Shown here: one piece after another, positions 1-10,164 of the stretch
Layout of the letters: the number at the start of each line of letters is the position of its first letter
How positions within the stretch are numbered: the first letter of the stretch is position 1
Source: Doryteuthis pealeii
Lineage: Eukaryota > Mollusca > Cephalopoda > Myopsida > Loliginidae
DNA length: 64,000 nucleotides
Reading direction: 5' to 3'
Assembly: GCA_023376005.1 (NCBI GenBank)
Contig: CM042157.1
Location: 51,475,057 to 51,539,056, forward strand
Program-made: the position numbers and the translations under genes
The notes under the pieces: generated by a model
Told to the model about the DNA's origin: nothing
What the model saw: only the letters and a program-made list of their open reading frames with translations
Databases searched by the model: none

Positions 1-68
1 CATTGGAATGTTGCTTACTATTTTTCTGTTGAACAGCATTTCTTCAGGTGAGGGTATCGTGTGGTCTA

Positions 69-836
69 TCAGAGTTGTCCTAAGGCATAGCAGTACCATA
101 TCGATGTCACGGTTGCTTGACTTAGCCTTTTTGATTTAATTGACTGCACACAACGTTCCGCAAATCCATTAGACTGTGGGTATCTCGGAGATGATGTGCT
201 ATGCTCAAATCCCCATTCTTTCTCAAACTGCTTAAATGCAGCTGAGTTATAGTGTGCTCCGTTGTCACTGATTATTCTCTCTGGAATGCCATTCTCTCCA
301 AATACTTGCTTCATCATGTTTATAACCTCCTGGCTGGAGAAATTATTTAACTTCCTCACAAAGGAGCATTTGGAGTAGTAGTCCACAATGAGGATGAAAT
401 TTGATCCTTCGAAGTGGAACAAGTCAGTGGCTACTATTTGCCATGGTCTGACTGGGATCTCATGTGACATCAAGGTCTCAGCACCTTGCATTCTTTGATG
501 CTCCTTGCAGGCATCGCATAGCTGGACTAATCTGTCAATATCTTGGTTGATGTTGTGCCAGAATACCCAGCTTTTTGCACGTAACTTGCATTTTTCCATT
601 CCCTGATGGCCATAATGGATCTTGTGCTGTACCTCTTTTTGCAGGGATTTTGGGATGATGATTCGTTCACCCTTGAGTAATATCCCATTTTCTATTGCTA
701 ACTCATCCCGGTATGGCCAGTATGGTCGCATATTCTTCCCAATTTCCCTGAACGTATCGGGCCAACCGTGCAGGATCATTTCCTTTAGTTCGCACATTGT
801 TGGGTCAGCATTGGTTGCCAGTTGAACCTGTGTCAA
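69..836 (-). pseudogene. Gypsy A integrase fragment
   Basis: This 255-codon open stretch encodes a retroviral-type integrase, the enzyme that inserts element cDNA into the host genome. The HHCC zinc-binding part is seen as HYGHQGMEKC followed by LCDAC (roughly residues 73-111). The DDE catalytic core follows, with the first Asp in VATDLF (about residue 138), the second in SDNGAHY (about 195) and the Glu in SNGFAER (about 228). It ends soon after the core, where the frame breaks, so the C-terminal DNA-binding part is not readable before the window edge. The upstream 838-968 stretch links it to RNase H out of frame. Confidence 0.93.
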
Positions 837-968
837 CTTCTGAGCTGAAAATTGTACAAAATCGACTTTTATGTCCAGGTCAATTGCTTCTTTCGCTCTC
901 TTGTTGGGAGTCTGGAAAAACTATCTGCTAATGCCATTTCTTTTCCTGAGTGGTAAGCAATAGTCATC

Positions 969-1650
969 TCATACCCTTGTAGGCGATTTCATTCGTTGGA
1001 GATGAGGTGGGGCTGCAATCAGGTTTTTTAGGTTGATCATCTCTAGAGACTTGTAATCACTTTCTACCTGGAAAGCACAACCATATATATACGTTCGGAA
1101 ACACTCACATCCGAAGTCAACTGCTAGGAGCTCCCACTCAATGTTTGCATATCGTTGTTCTGTTTGTGTCAGCGATTTTGACGCAAATGCTATGGGTTTT
1201 CCCTCCTGCAGTAGGGCTGCACCTAGGCCTCTGTTGGATGCATCAACCTGAATTACGGTTTCTTTTTTAGGGGTGAAGTATGTTAGTAGCATTTCTTTGC
1301 AAATCAAATCTTTTATCGCCTGTAGCGACTTTTGGTGACGTTCCGTCCACTCATACTCCGGCTCCTTTTTCAGTAGATCTCTCATTAGTGCTGTATGATC
1401 TGGGAGATGTGGAATAAATGGTGCCATGTATGTGATAATTCCTAGCACTCTTTGTAATTCTGTGATGCTCTTTGGGCTGGGTAGTAATTTAACCTCTTCC
1501 ACTTTCTTAGGGTCAGGGCGTACGTCATTTTTGTCATATATGGTCCCAAAGAAGTGTATCTGCTTCTGGTCTATTTGGCATTTTTCACTCGCTTTTGCCA
1601 TCACCATCAAGTTGTGCAGAGTTTTGGTCGTGCTCCTTTTTGGTTTTGCC
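969..1650 (-). pseudogene. Gypsy A RT thumb/connection and RNase H fragment
   Basis: This piece continues the polymerase downstream of the SINE insertion. It opens with the post-catalytic RT region (HFFGTIYDKNDVRPDPKKVE, about residues 33-52), then the thumb and connection (ITELQRVLGIITYMAPFIPH). RNase H motifs follow: VIQVDASNRGLGAALLQ holds the first catalytic Asp, ANIEWELLAV the Glu, and VESDYKSLEMI a further Asp. RNase H removes the RNA strand of the cDNA hybrid. The frame ends at a stop near 969. The first codons next to the SINE are shifted relative to the RT palm at 1960-2197. Confidence 0.93.
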
Positions 1651-1959
1651 ATATACTATGACGGAAGCGCGTGGTGTAATGGTTAAAGTCATGGGAAATG
1701 GACTCGTCGCCCTGAGTTTGAATCCTGGACGTGGTAATTGCATTTCACTTAGCGCTAATACCCTTGGGAAAGGTATGAATCCTACTCTCCCTCCAGCTAT
1801 GGATAAATAGTAGGACAGACTGGGCTCTTTAACCATGGTTAGGCAACCGGTCTAGGAGAAGGAAAACTCTGAATTCAAACCTGTTGAACCCCGCTTAAGA
1901 AATTGACCTTGTGTCGCATCCTGCTCGTGCGGAGGGGTTGGTAAATATATATACTATGA
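1651..1959 (+). mobile_element. tRNA-derived SINE (family S1) with 11-bp target duplication
   Basis: The SINE body is 1662-1948. It is flanked by an exact 11-bp direct repeat, ATATACTATGA, at 1651-1661 and 1949-1959, which marks LINE-machinery insertion. The head looks tRNA-like: an A-box-like TGGTGTAATGG near 1672 and a B-box-like GAGTTTGAATCC near 1717. The body holds motifs shared with two other copies in this window (42898-43140 plus, 20790-21025 minus): GCATTTCAC, CTTGGGAAA, a TATGGATAAATA block and AACTCTGAATTCAAACCTGT. The insertion falls just after the DDIIVY catalytic motif of the gypsy A RT, so it postdates that element. Confidence 0.93.
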
Positions 1960-2623
1960 TGTCGTCTATGAGTGTACCAGGGCATTTCTCCAGAATCATG
2001 TCCATTTTCTGCTGGAATACATCTTGTGACATAACCAAACCCAAAGGTATTCTCTGGAAGCAATACCTTCCAAAAGGAGAATTTAAAGTGGTCAGTAGCT
2101 GTGATTCGGGATCGAGCTTGATTGACCAGTATCCATTCTTAGCATCCAGTTTGGAAAAGTATTTTGCTTCAGAATGTTTGTGTGCGAGCTCCTCCATTAT
2201 GGGAGTCTTGTAATGGCACCGCGTGATAGCTCAGTTTAGGTCCTTAGGATCCAAGCACAGGCGGAGTTTACCATTACTTTTCCGCACATACACTAGGATG
2301 TTCACCCATTCTGTAGGCTCGCTTACTCTGCGAATGATCCCTTGTTCCATCATATTATCCAGCTCAGTCTTACTCTCATCTTTTATGTGGATGGGGAATT
2401 TCCTGAGTGCGTGGATGACAGGATGATTGTCCGGTTTCAGTACAATCCGGTACTCTCCTGTGAAACTGCCTATTCGGTCGAATTGATCCGGGTACATATT
2501 TCTCAGGTCTTCTGCAGAGTTAATATGAGCTTGGTTTTCTTTGATGACGCAGTGCATCGTAACCAGTTCCAAGTCTCTGAGTGAGGGTAATCCTAGTATA
2601 GTAGGTCCTTCAGATGTTACCAC
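1960..2623 (-). pseudogene. Gypsy A reverse transcriptase palm and fingers
   Basis: Two out-of-frame pieces (2231-2623 and 1960-2197) cover the catalytic part of RT. The first has the fingers (EYRIVLKPDNHPVIHALRKF, MEQGIIRRVSEPTEW, VYVRKSNGKLRLCLDPKDLN). The second has KYFSKLDAKNGYWSIKLD, with the first catalytic Asp region, and ends in GTLIDDIIVY, whose Asp-Asp pair matches the YxDD box with ID in place of YV. A frameshift of a few bases near 2200-2230 separates them. The SINE target site begins directly after the DD box. Confidence 0.93.
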
Positions 2624-2664
2624 AAAGAATTTGAATGATTTCCACTATCCTTTATAGGTACATT

Positions 2665-3273
2665 CTATGGTAATAGAACCATGTTGAGGATGCTGGATCC
2701 ATTATATGCAGTCAGTACAGTTGACTCCTTATGTGTTGTACCAGGGAGTGGCTGTCCAGAATTGCTGACTTTGTTTGGAAACATCTTGCGGAAAACACGT
2801 AAGGGGACGGTATTTCCTTCAGCTCCTGTGTCAACTTTGACTTTTAGTTTGTGGGTGCCTGGTAAGTTGGGAAGCTTAATTGTCAGTTCTGCGAAGGCCT
2901 CAGTCCTAGTGTCTTTTTTTCTTGCCGTCATTTGTGCAAACTGGTTATATAACTCCTGGTTATCATGGTTTGCATTTATGGAGTATACATTATTTTTTTT
3001 ATAATGGTGTCTGTGCTGCTGACGTCCGGGGGTCTCCGGGGGTCTCCTTGTGCCCAGGTTTAAATTTGGGTCCCTTTGTTTTAAATTGTGCCTGGGGGTG
3101 TCTTCCTTTATTTTCATGTCTGTTGTCACAGACTTTAGCCCAGTGATTTTTCTTGCCACAGGCTGAACAAAATGAGCCCCATGCCGGACACTTTTCTTTT
3201 TGGTGGGACTACATGCTACCGCACCGCTTACAACTGCTGTATTTAACAGAGTCAATTTCCTGGCTTTCTCCAT
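2665..3273 (-). pseudogene. Gypsy A nucleocapsid and aspartic protease
   Basis: The 202-codon stretch covers the end of gag and the protease. Around 3150-3230 the nucleocapsid zinc knuckle is read partly in another frame; the visible Cys/His pattern (FCSACGKKNHWAKVC in the shifted frame) is a CCHC type. The protease active site is VKVDTGAEGNTVPLR (about residues 145-160), with the DTG triad of retroelement proteases that cleave Gag-Pol. The stretch NSGQPLPGTTHKESTVL just after it is the same site that is turned into a long palindrome in the second copy at 50915-51003. Confidence 0.92.
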
Positions 3274-3324
3274 TGTGGATTTCCGCCATTTGCTTCATGT
3301 GGCCTATTGAAGCTTCGTAAGTTC

Positions 3325-3826
3325 TTAATCGCCGAATAAGGCTATAATTTGGGCTTCTTCCAGTGAGATGTTCTCCTCTTTTTCTAAGAGCATCTTTTTC
3401 AAACCCGTGTGCCTGGTCCCGTAGAAAATTTGTTCTAATAACCTAGTTTCAGTATCTTGGAACTTGCACTTTTTCGCATGCAACCTGCACCTGGCTAAAA
3501 AATCATCAATGCTTTCAAAGTCTTTTTGTTTATATTGTCGGAAAGATAATCGATGTATGTGGAAGTTCACTTGGGGGTCTAGACGTTCCTCGAATTTCTG
3601 CCAAATAATCCGTGGATTATTTTCGTCGGCTTCGTCCGTGAATATCCAGGAGTTGAACCTTCTTAGGTCCTCTGCCCCCAGAAAATAGCAATATATGTTC
3701 GACCTATCTGTCTACTGGATTTTCTTTAACAGAAAAATACAGTCTGCATCTTTGCTTGAAGAATCTGAATTCTTCCACTAGATTTTCTGCTGTCCAGCAC
3801 ATTGACGGCTCACTAATGTTGCTCAT
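3325..3826 (-). pseudogene. Gypsy A gag (capsid region)
   Basis: Translation from an ATG at 3826 on the minus strand gives a Gag-like start (MSNISEPSMCWTAENLVEEF), then a stop and frameshift near 3710, then the open piece 3325-3570 with FESIDDFLARCRLHAKKC and LEQIFYGTRHTGLKKMLLE. This matches the capsid segment of the copy at 49500-49740 (ESIDDFIARCKLQVKKYKF). Gag packages the element RNA into virus-like particles. No clear transmembrane or signal segment is seen, as expected. Confidence 0.83.
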
Positions 3827-4108
3827 TTTGACAAAAATATTCTTTTAACAAATACAAAAACATGAAATACAGTGTTATTAAAATGTACTACAACACTTAC
3901 TTGTTTGTTCCAGAGAACATTTTTTTTTATATACTGCAACACTTTTGGTCTTTTTGTTTTGTTTTTAGAACTTCGTGTCGGGTTGCGTTCGGCGAAAGGA
4001 CTTACTTTTTTAATTCGTCCAAAAAGAGTTTTTCATCCACAAAGTTGAAATAACTTTTGTTTAGTTAGTCTTGTTCAGTGTTTTTCTCATTGTTTTCGTT
4101 GAGGGTAT

Positions 4109-4126
4109 ATATCCCAGCTGCCACCA
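4109..4126 (-). other. Gypsy A primer-binding site (tRNA-Leu-like)
   Basis: Directly after the LTR end (TTATCA on the minus strand) comes TGGTGGCAGC followed by TGGGATAT. TGG is the complement of a tRNA CCA end, and the first ten bases are complementary to the GCTGCCACCA 3' end of some eukaryotic leucine tRNAs. It lies immediately after the LTR, as expected for a priming site. The primer assignment rests on remembered tRNA ends and is tentative. Confidence 0.7.
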
Positions 4127-4331
4127 TGATAAGTTATCAGAATTACAAGGAGGAACAAGAGAACGACGTGTAACGGTTATGAAGTAGCCATGTTTATTCT
4201 GTCTATCTCTCTGCCCAGTTCAAGGGCAGTAACTCTTAATGGTTCGGATAGCATTCAACTACCGAAACCATCACAGTACCCAAACAAATTAAGCGTCGCT
4301 TATATCTAATACAGACCAGAATTATGTGGCA
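4127..4331 (-). repeat. Gypsy A 5' LTR
   Basis: On the minus strand the 205-bp sequence begins TGCCACATAATTCTGG and ends GATAACTTATCA, so it has TG...CA termini, and it abuts the primer-binding site. It contains an AATAAA-type motif (AGAATAAACATGG). The outer edge is inferred from the TG and from the abrupt change to SINE-like sequence; the 3' LTR that would confirm it is outside the window. Confidence 0.7.
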
Positions 4332-4410
4332 ACTTGTGGAGATTAAACTCACTACTCAGAAGTAATTCAGTTTATGTGACTAACTCGCTAACCCTTATAC
4401 CACAAAGTAG
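4332..4410 (-). mobile_element. tRNA-like SINE head (family S2), truncated
   Basis: Read on the minus strand, GTGGTATAAGGGTTAGCGAG resembles a D-arm/A-box, and GAGTAGTGAGTTTAATCTCC ends in a B-box-like GAGTTTAATC. The segment TTACTTCTGAGTAGTGAG is shared with the copy at 19115-19300 (minus: TTACTACTGAATAGTGAG). The SINE is cut at its 3' side by the gypsy A LTR, so the retrotransposon seems to have landed in it. There is no acceptor stem, so it is not a working tRNA gene. Confidence 0.6.
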
Positions 4411-5533
4411 TCCCCCTTAAAATAAAAACTGTGATTACACACAAAACTCTTATTTTATCTATATAAAAAGAAAATGACGTCATAGAGATGTATAAAGAAA
4501 GCAAATAAAAATGATGTCTTATTGCACACGGTTGAGGAAAAGGTGCGTAAACAAGTAGCAAAGATTTTGAATGATGTTTCACTGTCGTCGCTTTCTCGTT
4601 CAATTCTTCGAAATATCTAAAGTAAAATGAACACCTGAATAAAAATAAAGCGATAATGAACTGAATATAATCAAATAAAACCTTATTCATATGTTCTGCT
4701 TTTGCATAGCGTCGGATCCTTACCTCAATTTCACATCATCATCATCATCATTATTAATCTTCTTATTATCTTATCTTGTCTCTCCTCTGTCGCTTCTTCC
4801 ATCAAGTTTATTCATAGATTGGGTGACGTATTTCCTGTTCATTGTGCAGGCGAGGAGATGGATATCATAGCGTCGTGATGACTTGCTATTCTCAACTGAC
4901 ATGAGCCACTTGACTTTTTTCTTCTTGTTCATTGCAAATTTCAACTATTCTTTTTCATCATCATCTTCTTCGGTCGTCAGGGCGCTTCATCTTTCCTGAA
5001 GTCACGTGATTTTTTTCTTTTCATCAGGGCACGTTATTTCAAACGCATTTCCCTGTAAAGACATAATTTTAATTTTCAGAAGCTGGCTATTAAAAAAACT
5101 CAAATCAAATCAAAATATTGAAAAAGAGTTGTCTATGCGATTGGTGCTTACCTGGAAATGAATGAGCTTATCTATCTATCTATCTATCTATCTATCTGTC
5201 TGTCTGTCTGTCGTATATATCCTAAAGGTGGAAACTTCATGAATATTAAACTTACTCAATAATATAACCATATATCATAATAGGCAAATAATTTTCTATC
5301 ACCAGCTAGTAAATAATTCAGCAAATATTTTCCGATATAGCATTACACACCCACTATAACTAGTTACATCTTCATATGGCACCTAACAACAGATAGTGAA
5401 ATAATAAAAGAAGGATAGAAAAATGTCGTGTGTAGTATGAACAATATTTCACAGGCGCACCCTTTGTGTTTGTTTATCATTTGGATGCTTAGAACATTTC
5501 CATTTTTTAGTAATAATTATGCCAGAGTAGTAA
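4411..5533. other. AT-rich stretch with a (TATC)n(TGTC)n microsatellite
   Basis: I see no gene here. A tetranucleotide tract of TATC units changing to TGTC units lies at about 5170-5215. The open stretch at 4388-4690 on the minus strand has no recognisable domain and looks like chance in AT-rich DNA. Confidence 0.6.
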
Positions 5534-5715
5534 GTCTCGTATTCTACACTCTTCCTGGACCTTCAACTCTTAACTTATCTCCCTTTGGCCCCTTTTTTAA
5601 CCTCTCTTGTTACCACTCTTTTAAGTAGAAGTCATGTAGACATTTATTCGTCATTATAGCCTTCTTAACAGGTCTCTTGCTTTCTTCTAAATACTTTTTT
5701 TTAATGATGAATAAA
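5534..5715 (+). repeat. Gypsy B 5' LTR
   Basis: Shares ATTCTACA, TTAACCTCTCTTGTTACC and CATTTATTCGTCATTATAGC with the 3' LTR at 8066-8815 outside the insertion. The exact start is uncertain because the TG terminus is blurred (TAAGTCTCG here against TGTCATATTC there). The end lies close to the gag start at 5721, so leader sequence appears to be lost. Confidence 0.7.
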
Positions 5716-5720
5716 TTTAC

Positions 5721-6152
5721 ATGGACCTTGCCAAAGATAAAAATGGACAAATTCCTCAACCCATCACACTTCGACAGGGATTTCACTCATTGATTCCGCA
5801 CCTTTTTGATACGTCGATCTACCTAAGAAACCGATACAGAAAAACTCGACGCACTGGTTACCTTTGTTTCTCCTTTGAAGTACGAATACATTGCGGAAGT
5901 CAATAGTCGGCTACGTAAAGTAACTAGAACTTCTTGGAAAAATGTCATTTTAAACCCGTAAGCATTGCACAGAACCACCGAGATGACTACATCAGGGATG
6001 CTTTCATTAGGGACCTGCGCTTACTTACTATAAGACAGTGTCTACTTGAAAACAAAGCATTGAACTTAAGCACAGCGGTGGATCAAGCCGTGTTGCTAAA
6101 AACACTTCGAATCATGCATATGTCACCAGATACCAAACGTAAACGAGACTAA
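5721..6152 (+). pseudogene. Gypsy B gag fragments
   Basis: Two short open pieces, 5721-5906 and 5934-6152, carry Gag-like sequence. In the second, RDDYIRDAFIRDLRLLTIRQ and LLENKALNLSTAVDQAVLL fit the conserved Gag pattern of an 'RD.FI.GLRS..IRQRLLE' helix followed by 'LS.A.D.A..LE'. Frameshifts break the first piece. The region 6155-6370 between gag and protease would hold the nucleocapsid, but no clean zinc knuckle is visible. Confidence 0.75.
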
Positions 6153-6371
6153 AGTTGAGTCAATTCCGCCGTGTACGTGTGATATTACTGCTTCGAGTAC
6201 TACAAAAAGTGTTGTTTTTTTCTGCTGGTTTTTGCCACGACCCTGAACGGTTCCCAGCAAGAGAGAATAGAAGGGACATTTCTCTAAGGTGTGCTGAGGC
6301 TGCCTATTACTACTATAGCTACAATTGCTCCAGCTTCTTCAGGACTGCTGAAGTGAGCTACAACATTTGTA

Positions 6372-6704
6372 TTGGTTAATGACGAGGACGATACGATACG
6401 AGCCGACACGGGATGCTCGAGGTCTTTTATTTCCTACAATTACATCAAGAGACTGAAATTGAAAATGGCCTCTACTCCTGGAAACTTATTCATGACTTCA
6501 TCGTTAAATTCTCCAATAAAAGACATGTACACGGTAAAAATCAACCTTCTTGGGGAATCCTATTTTATGAGTCAACACTCTGATGTATCATTTGCTTTTG
6601 GGGGATTTAGAAAAAACCTTCATATTTCCAATTCTTCTTGCAGCATTTCATCTGTCGTTTTTGTTTTTCAACTTGATCCCAGACTGCAAACCTATTGCCA
6701 CTAA
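6372..6704 (+). pseudogene. Gypsy B aspartic protease fragment
   Basis: The 110-codon piece has TIRADTGCSRSFISYNYIKR (about residues 8-27). The Asp-Thr-Gly triad followed by a Ser-rich strand is the active-site loop of retroelement proteases. Its C-terminal half drifts out of frame near 6640, where FFNLIPDCKPIATKSRR, typical of the sequence that leads into RT ('...CKPIATKSRR'), appears in another frame. The fragment is too short and too broken to be active. Confidence 0.83.
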
Positions 6705-7270
6705 ATCCCGTAGACTAGGAAATGATGACAAAAAAGTTAGTGCAGTCCGAGATTGAGATGAGATCACAGGATAGAGACAGAGTAAAGTAAATATCCCTAG
6801 AAGTATCAGGTCTTAATCGTAACTAACGAACGACGACGAAAGGGACGAGTTGTGGATTACAGCAAAACGATAAACAGATTTACCTTCCTCGATACCTACC
6901 CCCCCCCCAAGGATAGACGATCTGGTCTACAAGGTTTCTCGTTTCAGATACTATAGCTTCTTGGAACCGAAGAGTGCCTACTTCCAGATGCTCATCCGAA
7001 GTTAAAAGAAACAATACACGATGTTCGAGGCTAACGGTGAGTTCTATCAATTTTACAGAGAACGAGGTAGCCTGCATACAACGAATCATTGACATCATCA
7101 GAAAACTTGATCTCTGCTTATGCTTATATGGACAACATCATTGTTGCCAGAAAGACTCAACAAGTACATAACAAAAATTTGGAGCGGTTCCGTGAAATTG
7201 CCGAGCTCCATTAGCTCGCATTCAACGAGAAAAATCGATCATTTCAACCTAGTCGATCAAAAATATGTGC
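6640..7270 (+). pseudogene. Gypsy B reverse transcriptase fragments
   Basis: RT motifs appear in several frames: VVDYSKTINRFTFLD at about 6852-6895, an SAYFQMLIRSE-type strand near 6975-7005, GEFYQFYRENEVAC near 7035-7075, and YMDNIIVARKTQQVHNKNLE at about 7125-7185. YMDN stands where YxDD is expected, so the second catalytic Asp is Asn in this copy. A block of eleven C residues at 6899-6909 adds frameshift noise. RNase H is not readable after 7270. Confidence 0.83.
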
Positions 7271-8065
7271 AGAGTGACCCACATGTGCTCGATTAAATCC
7301 ACGGTTTTACATTCCGAAAACGTCCTATCTCATCAAAGCCACGTAGCCTTTGGAACAGATTAGCATGCCTACTACTTCTAGGAACCGTTACTTACATTCG
7401 TATTTTCATGTTCGAACATGACAACAGAAACGATTATCCTTTGTCTTAAACAACTGTTCGCAGTGTTTGGAATGTTGGCATATGTATAATCTTATCGGGG
7501 ACTTTAATTCCTATCCAATGGAGTAGCTGACAAAACCAGGTATTGCTGCGAGCCGAACAACGCCGTATAACTCACGTGAGCAATACAACATCTTGAATCG
7601 TATTCACACTGGTCATAGCATCCAGAGGACTACTAGAATCCCAATGAGAGCAAATACTCCGCGAGGTCTTACAATTCACTGTACAAAGTTATAAACGTCA
7701 CACCACATGAAAGACTCTTTGCGTATCAACGCCAATCTCCAAATGGACGTTCATTACCGAGTTGCATCGGTCTAATAAATATGAACCCCTGTTTGATGAA
7801 ATAGATTTGATTGAAGCAAACTCTTAATATGCTCATACGACACGTGGATGGACGTGAATCTACAGTCTGAGTACCATATGGTTAGTCGACTAACCCTGAC
7901 ATTCAAATTATTTTAGAAAATTCTGATATCAGTAGCCATCAAAATGTATAGGATAGGTTTGACATCGGAGGAACAAGAACTTCCTCTACTGAGGAATCTG
8001 ATGATTCCTCTGAACTCTCATCACCGATAGAATCTTCCTCTCTGCTAGCCTCTAGTGGTGGAGAA
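7270..8065 (+). pseudogene. Gypsy B pol 3' remnants and polypurine tract
   Basis: The sequence is broken, but PHERLFAYQRQSPNGRSLPS is readable at about 7702-7762; it matches the stretch after the integrase core in this family type ('PHERLF.F.R.SP.G..LPSW'). The rest of integrase is lost or out of frame. TCTAGTGGTGGAGAA just before 8066 is purine-rich and sits where the plus-strand primer (polypurine tract) should be, next to the LTR start TGTCATATTC. Confidence 0.65.
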
Positions 8066-8152
8066 TGTCATATTCTACAATCTTCCCGCCCTTCTATTAT
8101 GAACTTTAAACTTATCTTCCCGTGGCCTCTTTTTGTTAGCCTCTCATGTTAC

Positions 8153-8725
8153 TGTAACGTAGGTGCAAAGTTATACATACTTTGATATACATAAAACTCC
8201 GACGAAGGTTAACAGACAAAACATTTAATATATACAGCACATAGATATGAAGAGATACAACGTACAAGGTAAACAGAGTTACATATATAAGGAGTACATA
8301 AATAAAGATGAAGACACATTCATGAATGGTAAATTATAACATATAAAAGTACAGACAAAACATTTAATATATACAGCACATAGATATGAAGAGATACAAC
8401 GTACAAGGTAAACAGAGTTACATATATAAGGAGTACATAAATAAAGATAAAGACACATTCATGAATGGTAAATTATAACATATAAAAGTACAGACATGAA
8501 ACTAGGAATAGTCCATGCTGTGAAGACTTACAGTAATGTAAGGGGGGCGGAGCCCCAGCGAGAGGGGTTAGATAAAATCTACCCCATGTGGCTCGTAGTT
8601 GCTGAAACAGGAAAAGAGGGCGAAAGGGTTTGAACCCGGCGCTTAAATACTATGGTGCCCTAGCGGGCACCAGCAAACTAAAAGGGGCAGACAACTCCAC
8701 CAGGCAAATACAAACTAACGCTACA
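8153..8725. mobile_element. 573-bp LTR-like insertion with 139-bp tandem repeats
   Basis: The insertion is bounded by a 4-bp direct repeat TTAC (8149-8152, 8726-8729). Its ends are TGTAACGTAG and CTACA, so it has TG...CA termini and a near-inverted terminus (TGTAACGTAG against TGTAG). It encodes nothing readable. Inside are two almost identical 139-bp units (8212-8350, 8351-8489) and the start of a third. A short perfect hairpin, TGGTGCCC-TAGC-GGGCACCA, lies at about 8651-8670. A solo LTR is the simplest reading; a MITE is possible. Confidence 0.65.
8212..8500. repeat. 139-bp tandem repeat, two copies plus a start
   Basis: The unit begins ACAGACAAAACATTTAAT and ends AACATATAAAAGT. Copy 1 starts at 8212, copy 2 at 8351, and a third begins at 8490 (ACAGACATG) before diverging. 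The two full units differ at one readable position (GATGAAG against GATAAAG), so the duplication is recent or recently homogenised. Confidence 0.9.
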
Positions 8726-8849
8726 TTACCATTCTTTTATTGAAAAGTCATGTAAACATTTATTCGCCATTATAGCCTTCTTACAGGACCCCCGTTTTCT
8801 TCTGAATACTTCAGTAAGGTAGCACACCTTGAAACAACAATCAACATAC

Positions 8850-8939
8850 ACTATATCTATCTATCTATCTAGAGAGATAGATATATAGATAGATAGATAG
8901 ATATAGATAGTGAATGGGTTAATATAGATGGGGTGCTTA

Positions 8940-8995
<56 letters not shown>
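8850..8995. repeat. (TCTA)n/(GATA)n and (TA)n microsatellites
   Basis: TCTA units run into AGAGAGA and then GATA units around 8856-8910, making a tetranucleotide tract that is partly self-complementary. A (TA)n tract of about 50 bp follows at 8945-8993. Confidence 0.9.
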
Positions 8996-9000
<5 letters not shown>

Positions 9001-9099
9001 ATACTTATAAACTAAAAGTAGAGGAATCATATGTAAAATGGAGAGGTGATATTTTATTATGAAATAAAATATAAAATAAAGGGGATACGAAGGCCTTTT

Positions 9100-9365
9100 C
9101 AACCGGTACTTTTTGAAGTATTTACACCGGTGACAATTAAAAGTCAGAATGTAAAGAAATTAATAAGAACGAATGGGGGTAAACCAGAGAGTGGGGTGGG
9201 GTGACAAAAAAAGGGGAAAGAGAGGTATGTGTGTGTGCCCTAGGTTAAACCAGGGTTATGAATACCTCCCAGTAAATAGATGGAGTGTCTCGGTGTTTGT
9301 CTGCACAGAGTAGGTCTGAGAAAAGAAATACTAACAGCCTCAAGGACTGCTAGATGTTGTTTAGA

Positions 9366-9445
<80 letters not shown>

Positions 9446-10160
9446 GGACTCTTCATACAAAGAATATGTGGAAAACATGCATGAATTTGTAATGATCAAT
9501 GTCTAAATGCAATGATTAACCAGAATGTAAGTAAAGTTTAATTTATGTTCTGTTAATTCTTAGGAGTAATGTTGCTTAGTATATACTCTTCACACAATTA
9601 CATTTTCCTAGTTACCAAAAATCATTACCAAAATCATTATTAAGAATGTCTAATTTTGAATTGGGGTAGATATGCACTGTACTTTTTGATATAATTAGAA
9701 AACTTAGTATTGAAGTCAGTTAGTCTACTGTTGGTTTTAATAACAGCAACTAAGTGCAACTCAAGCAGTGTCCAAGACAGCTGGTATAAATAGGAATCAA
9801 GAATGATCCATTGATGAATCTGGGTGATTTGGGTGATTCCACTCCTTGAGTTCTGATTGGCTGCTTGACTGCTTGATTTGAATGACATTGTGGAGTCTTA
9901 TATATACTTTGTCATTTTGCAGTGGACTTTGTAGCATTTGAGTTTGTATTTGAGTTACAATCATTTGTTGCCTTGTCTTCCCAGTTTGACAGTAATTGGA
10001 ACTTTAATTATTCTTCACTTAGTGAACTGAAATTAATACTATTAAATGATGTTTTTCATGTAGATGTTTGTATATGTATCTGGGTATCTGTATATATGTA
10101 CAAATTGAGTATGTGTACATGTGTATGTCTCTATGTATATATGTGTATGTATATATATGT
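9100..10160. other. No gene seen; (TA)n(GT)n tract at 9367-9440
   Basis: A compound (TA)n then (GT)n repeat lies at about 9367-9440. The minus-strand open stretch 9640-9888 has no recognisable domain. I see nothing else that I can support. Confidence 0.55.
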
Positions 10161-10164
10161 GTAT

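Larger units (their letters stand above)
1..4331 (-). mobile_element. Ty3/gypsy retrotransposon A (broken, 3' end outside window)
   Basis: Read on the minus strand, the order is LTR (4127-4331), primer-binding site, gag, nucleocapsid plus protease, reverse transcriptase, RNase H and integrase. Protease, RT, RNase H and then integrase is the Ty3/gypsy pol order. The 3' end and 3' LTR lie beyond base 1. The frame is broken many times by frameshifts and stops, and a SINE sits in the RT, so this copy cannot make a polyprotein. A second, more decayed copy of the same family lies at 49250-52310 on the plus strand; gag, protease and integrase stretches match closely. The family-level call is secure; the clade within gypsy is not assigned. 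Confidence 0.93.
5534..8815 (+). mobile_element. Ty3/gypsy retrotransposon B (degenerate, with both LTRs)
   Basis: A plus-strand element in the order 5' LTR (about 5534-5715), gag, protease, reverse transcriptase, traces of integrase, polypurine tract, 3' LTR (8066-8815). The two LTRs align through shared blocks: ATTCTACA near the start, TTATCTCCC or TTATCTTCC, and the end block GTCATGTAGACATTTATTCG or GTCATGTAAACATTTATTCG followed by CCATTATAGCCTTCTTA. Every frame is broken by stops and indels, and much of RNase H and integrase is missing or unreadable. The 3' LTR is split by a 573-bp insertion. Confidence 0.85.
8066..8815 (+). repeat. Gypsy B 3' LTR, split by an insertion
   Basis: The LTR starts TGTCATATTCTACAATC at 8066 and runs to 8152, then resumes at 8726 and continues to about 8815 (CATTTATTCGCCATTATAGC, CTTCTGAATAC). 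The 5' LTR at 5534-5715 is continuous across the breakpoint (CTTGTTACCACTCTTTTAAG), which shows that 8153-8725 is extra sequence. Confidence 0.78.

Noticed and set aside
8850..8995. CRISPR-like array or centromeric satellite in the tetranucleotide tracts
   Set aside because: Simple tetra- and dinucleotide repeats with no spacers and no longer unit; the sequence is eukaryotic.
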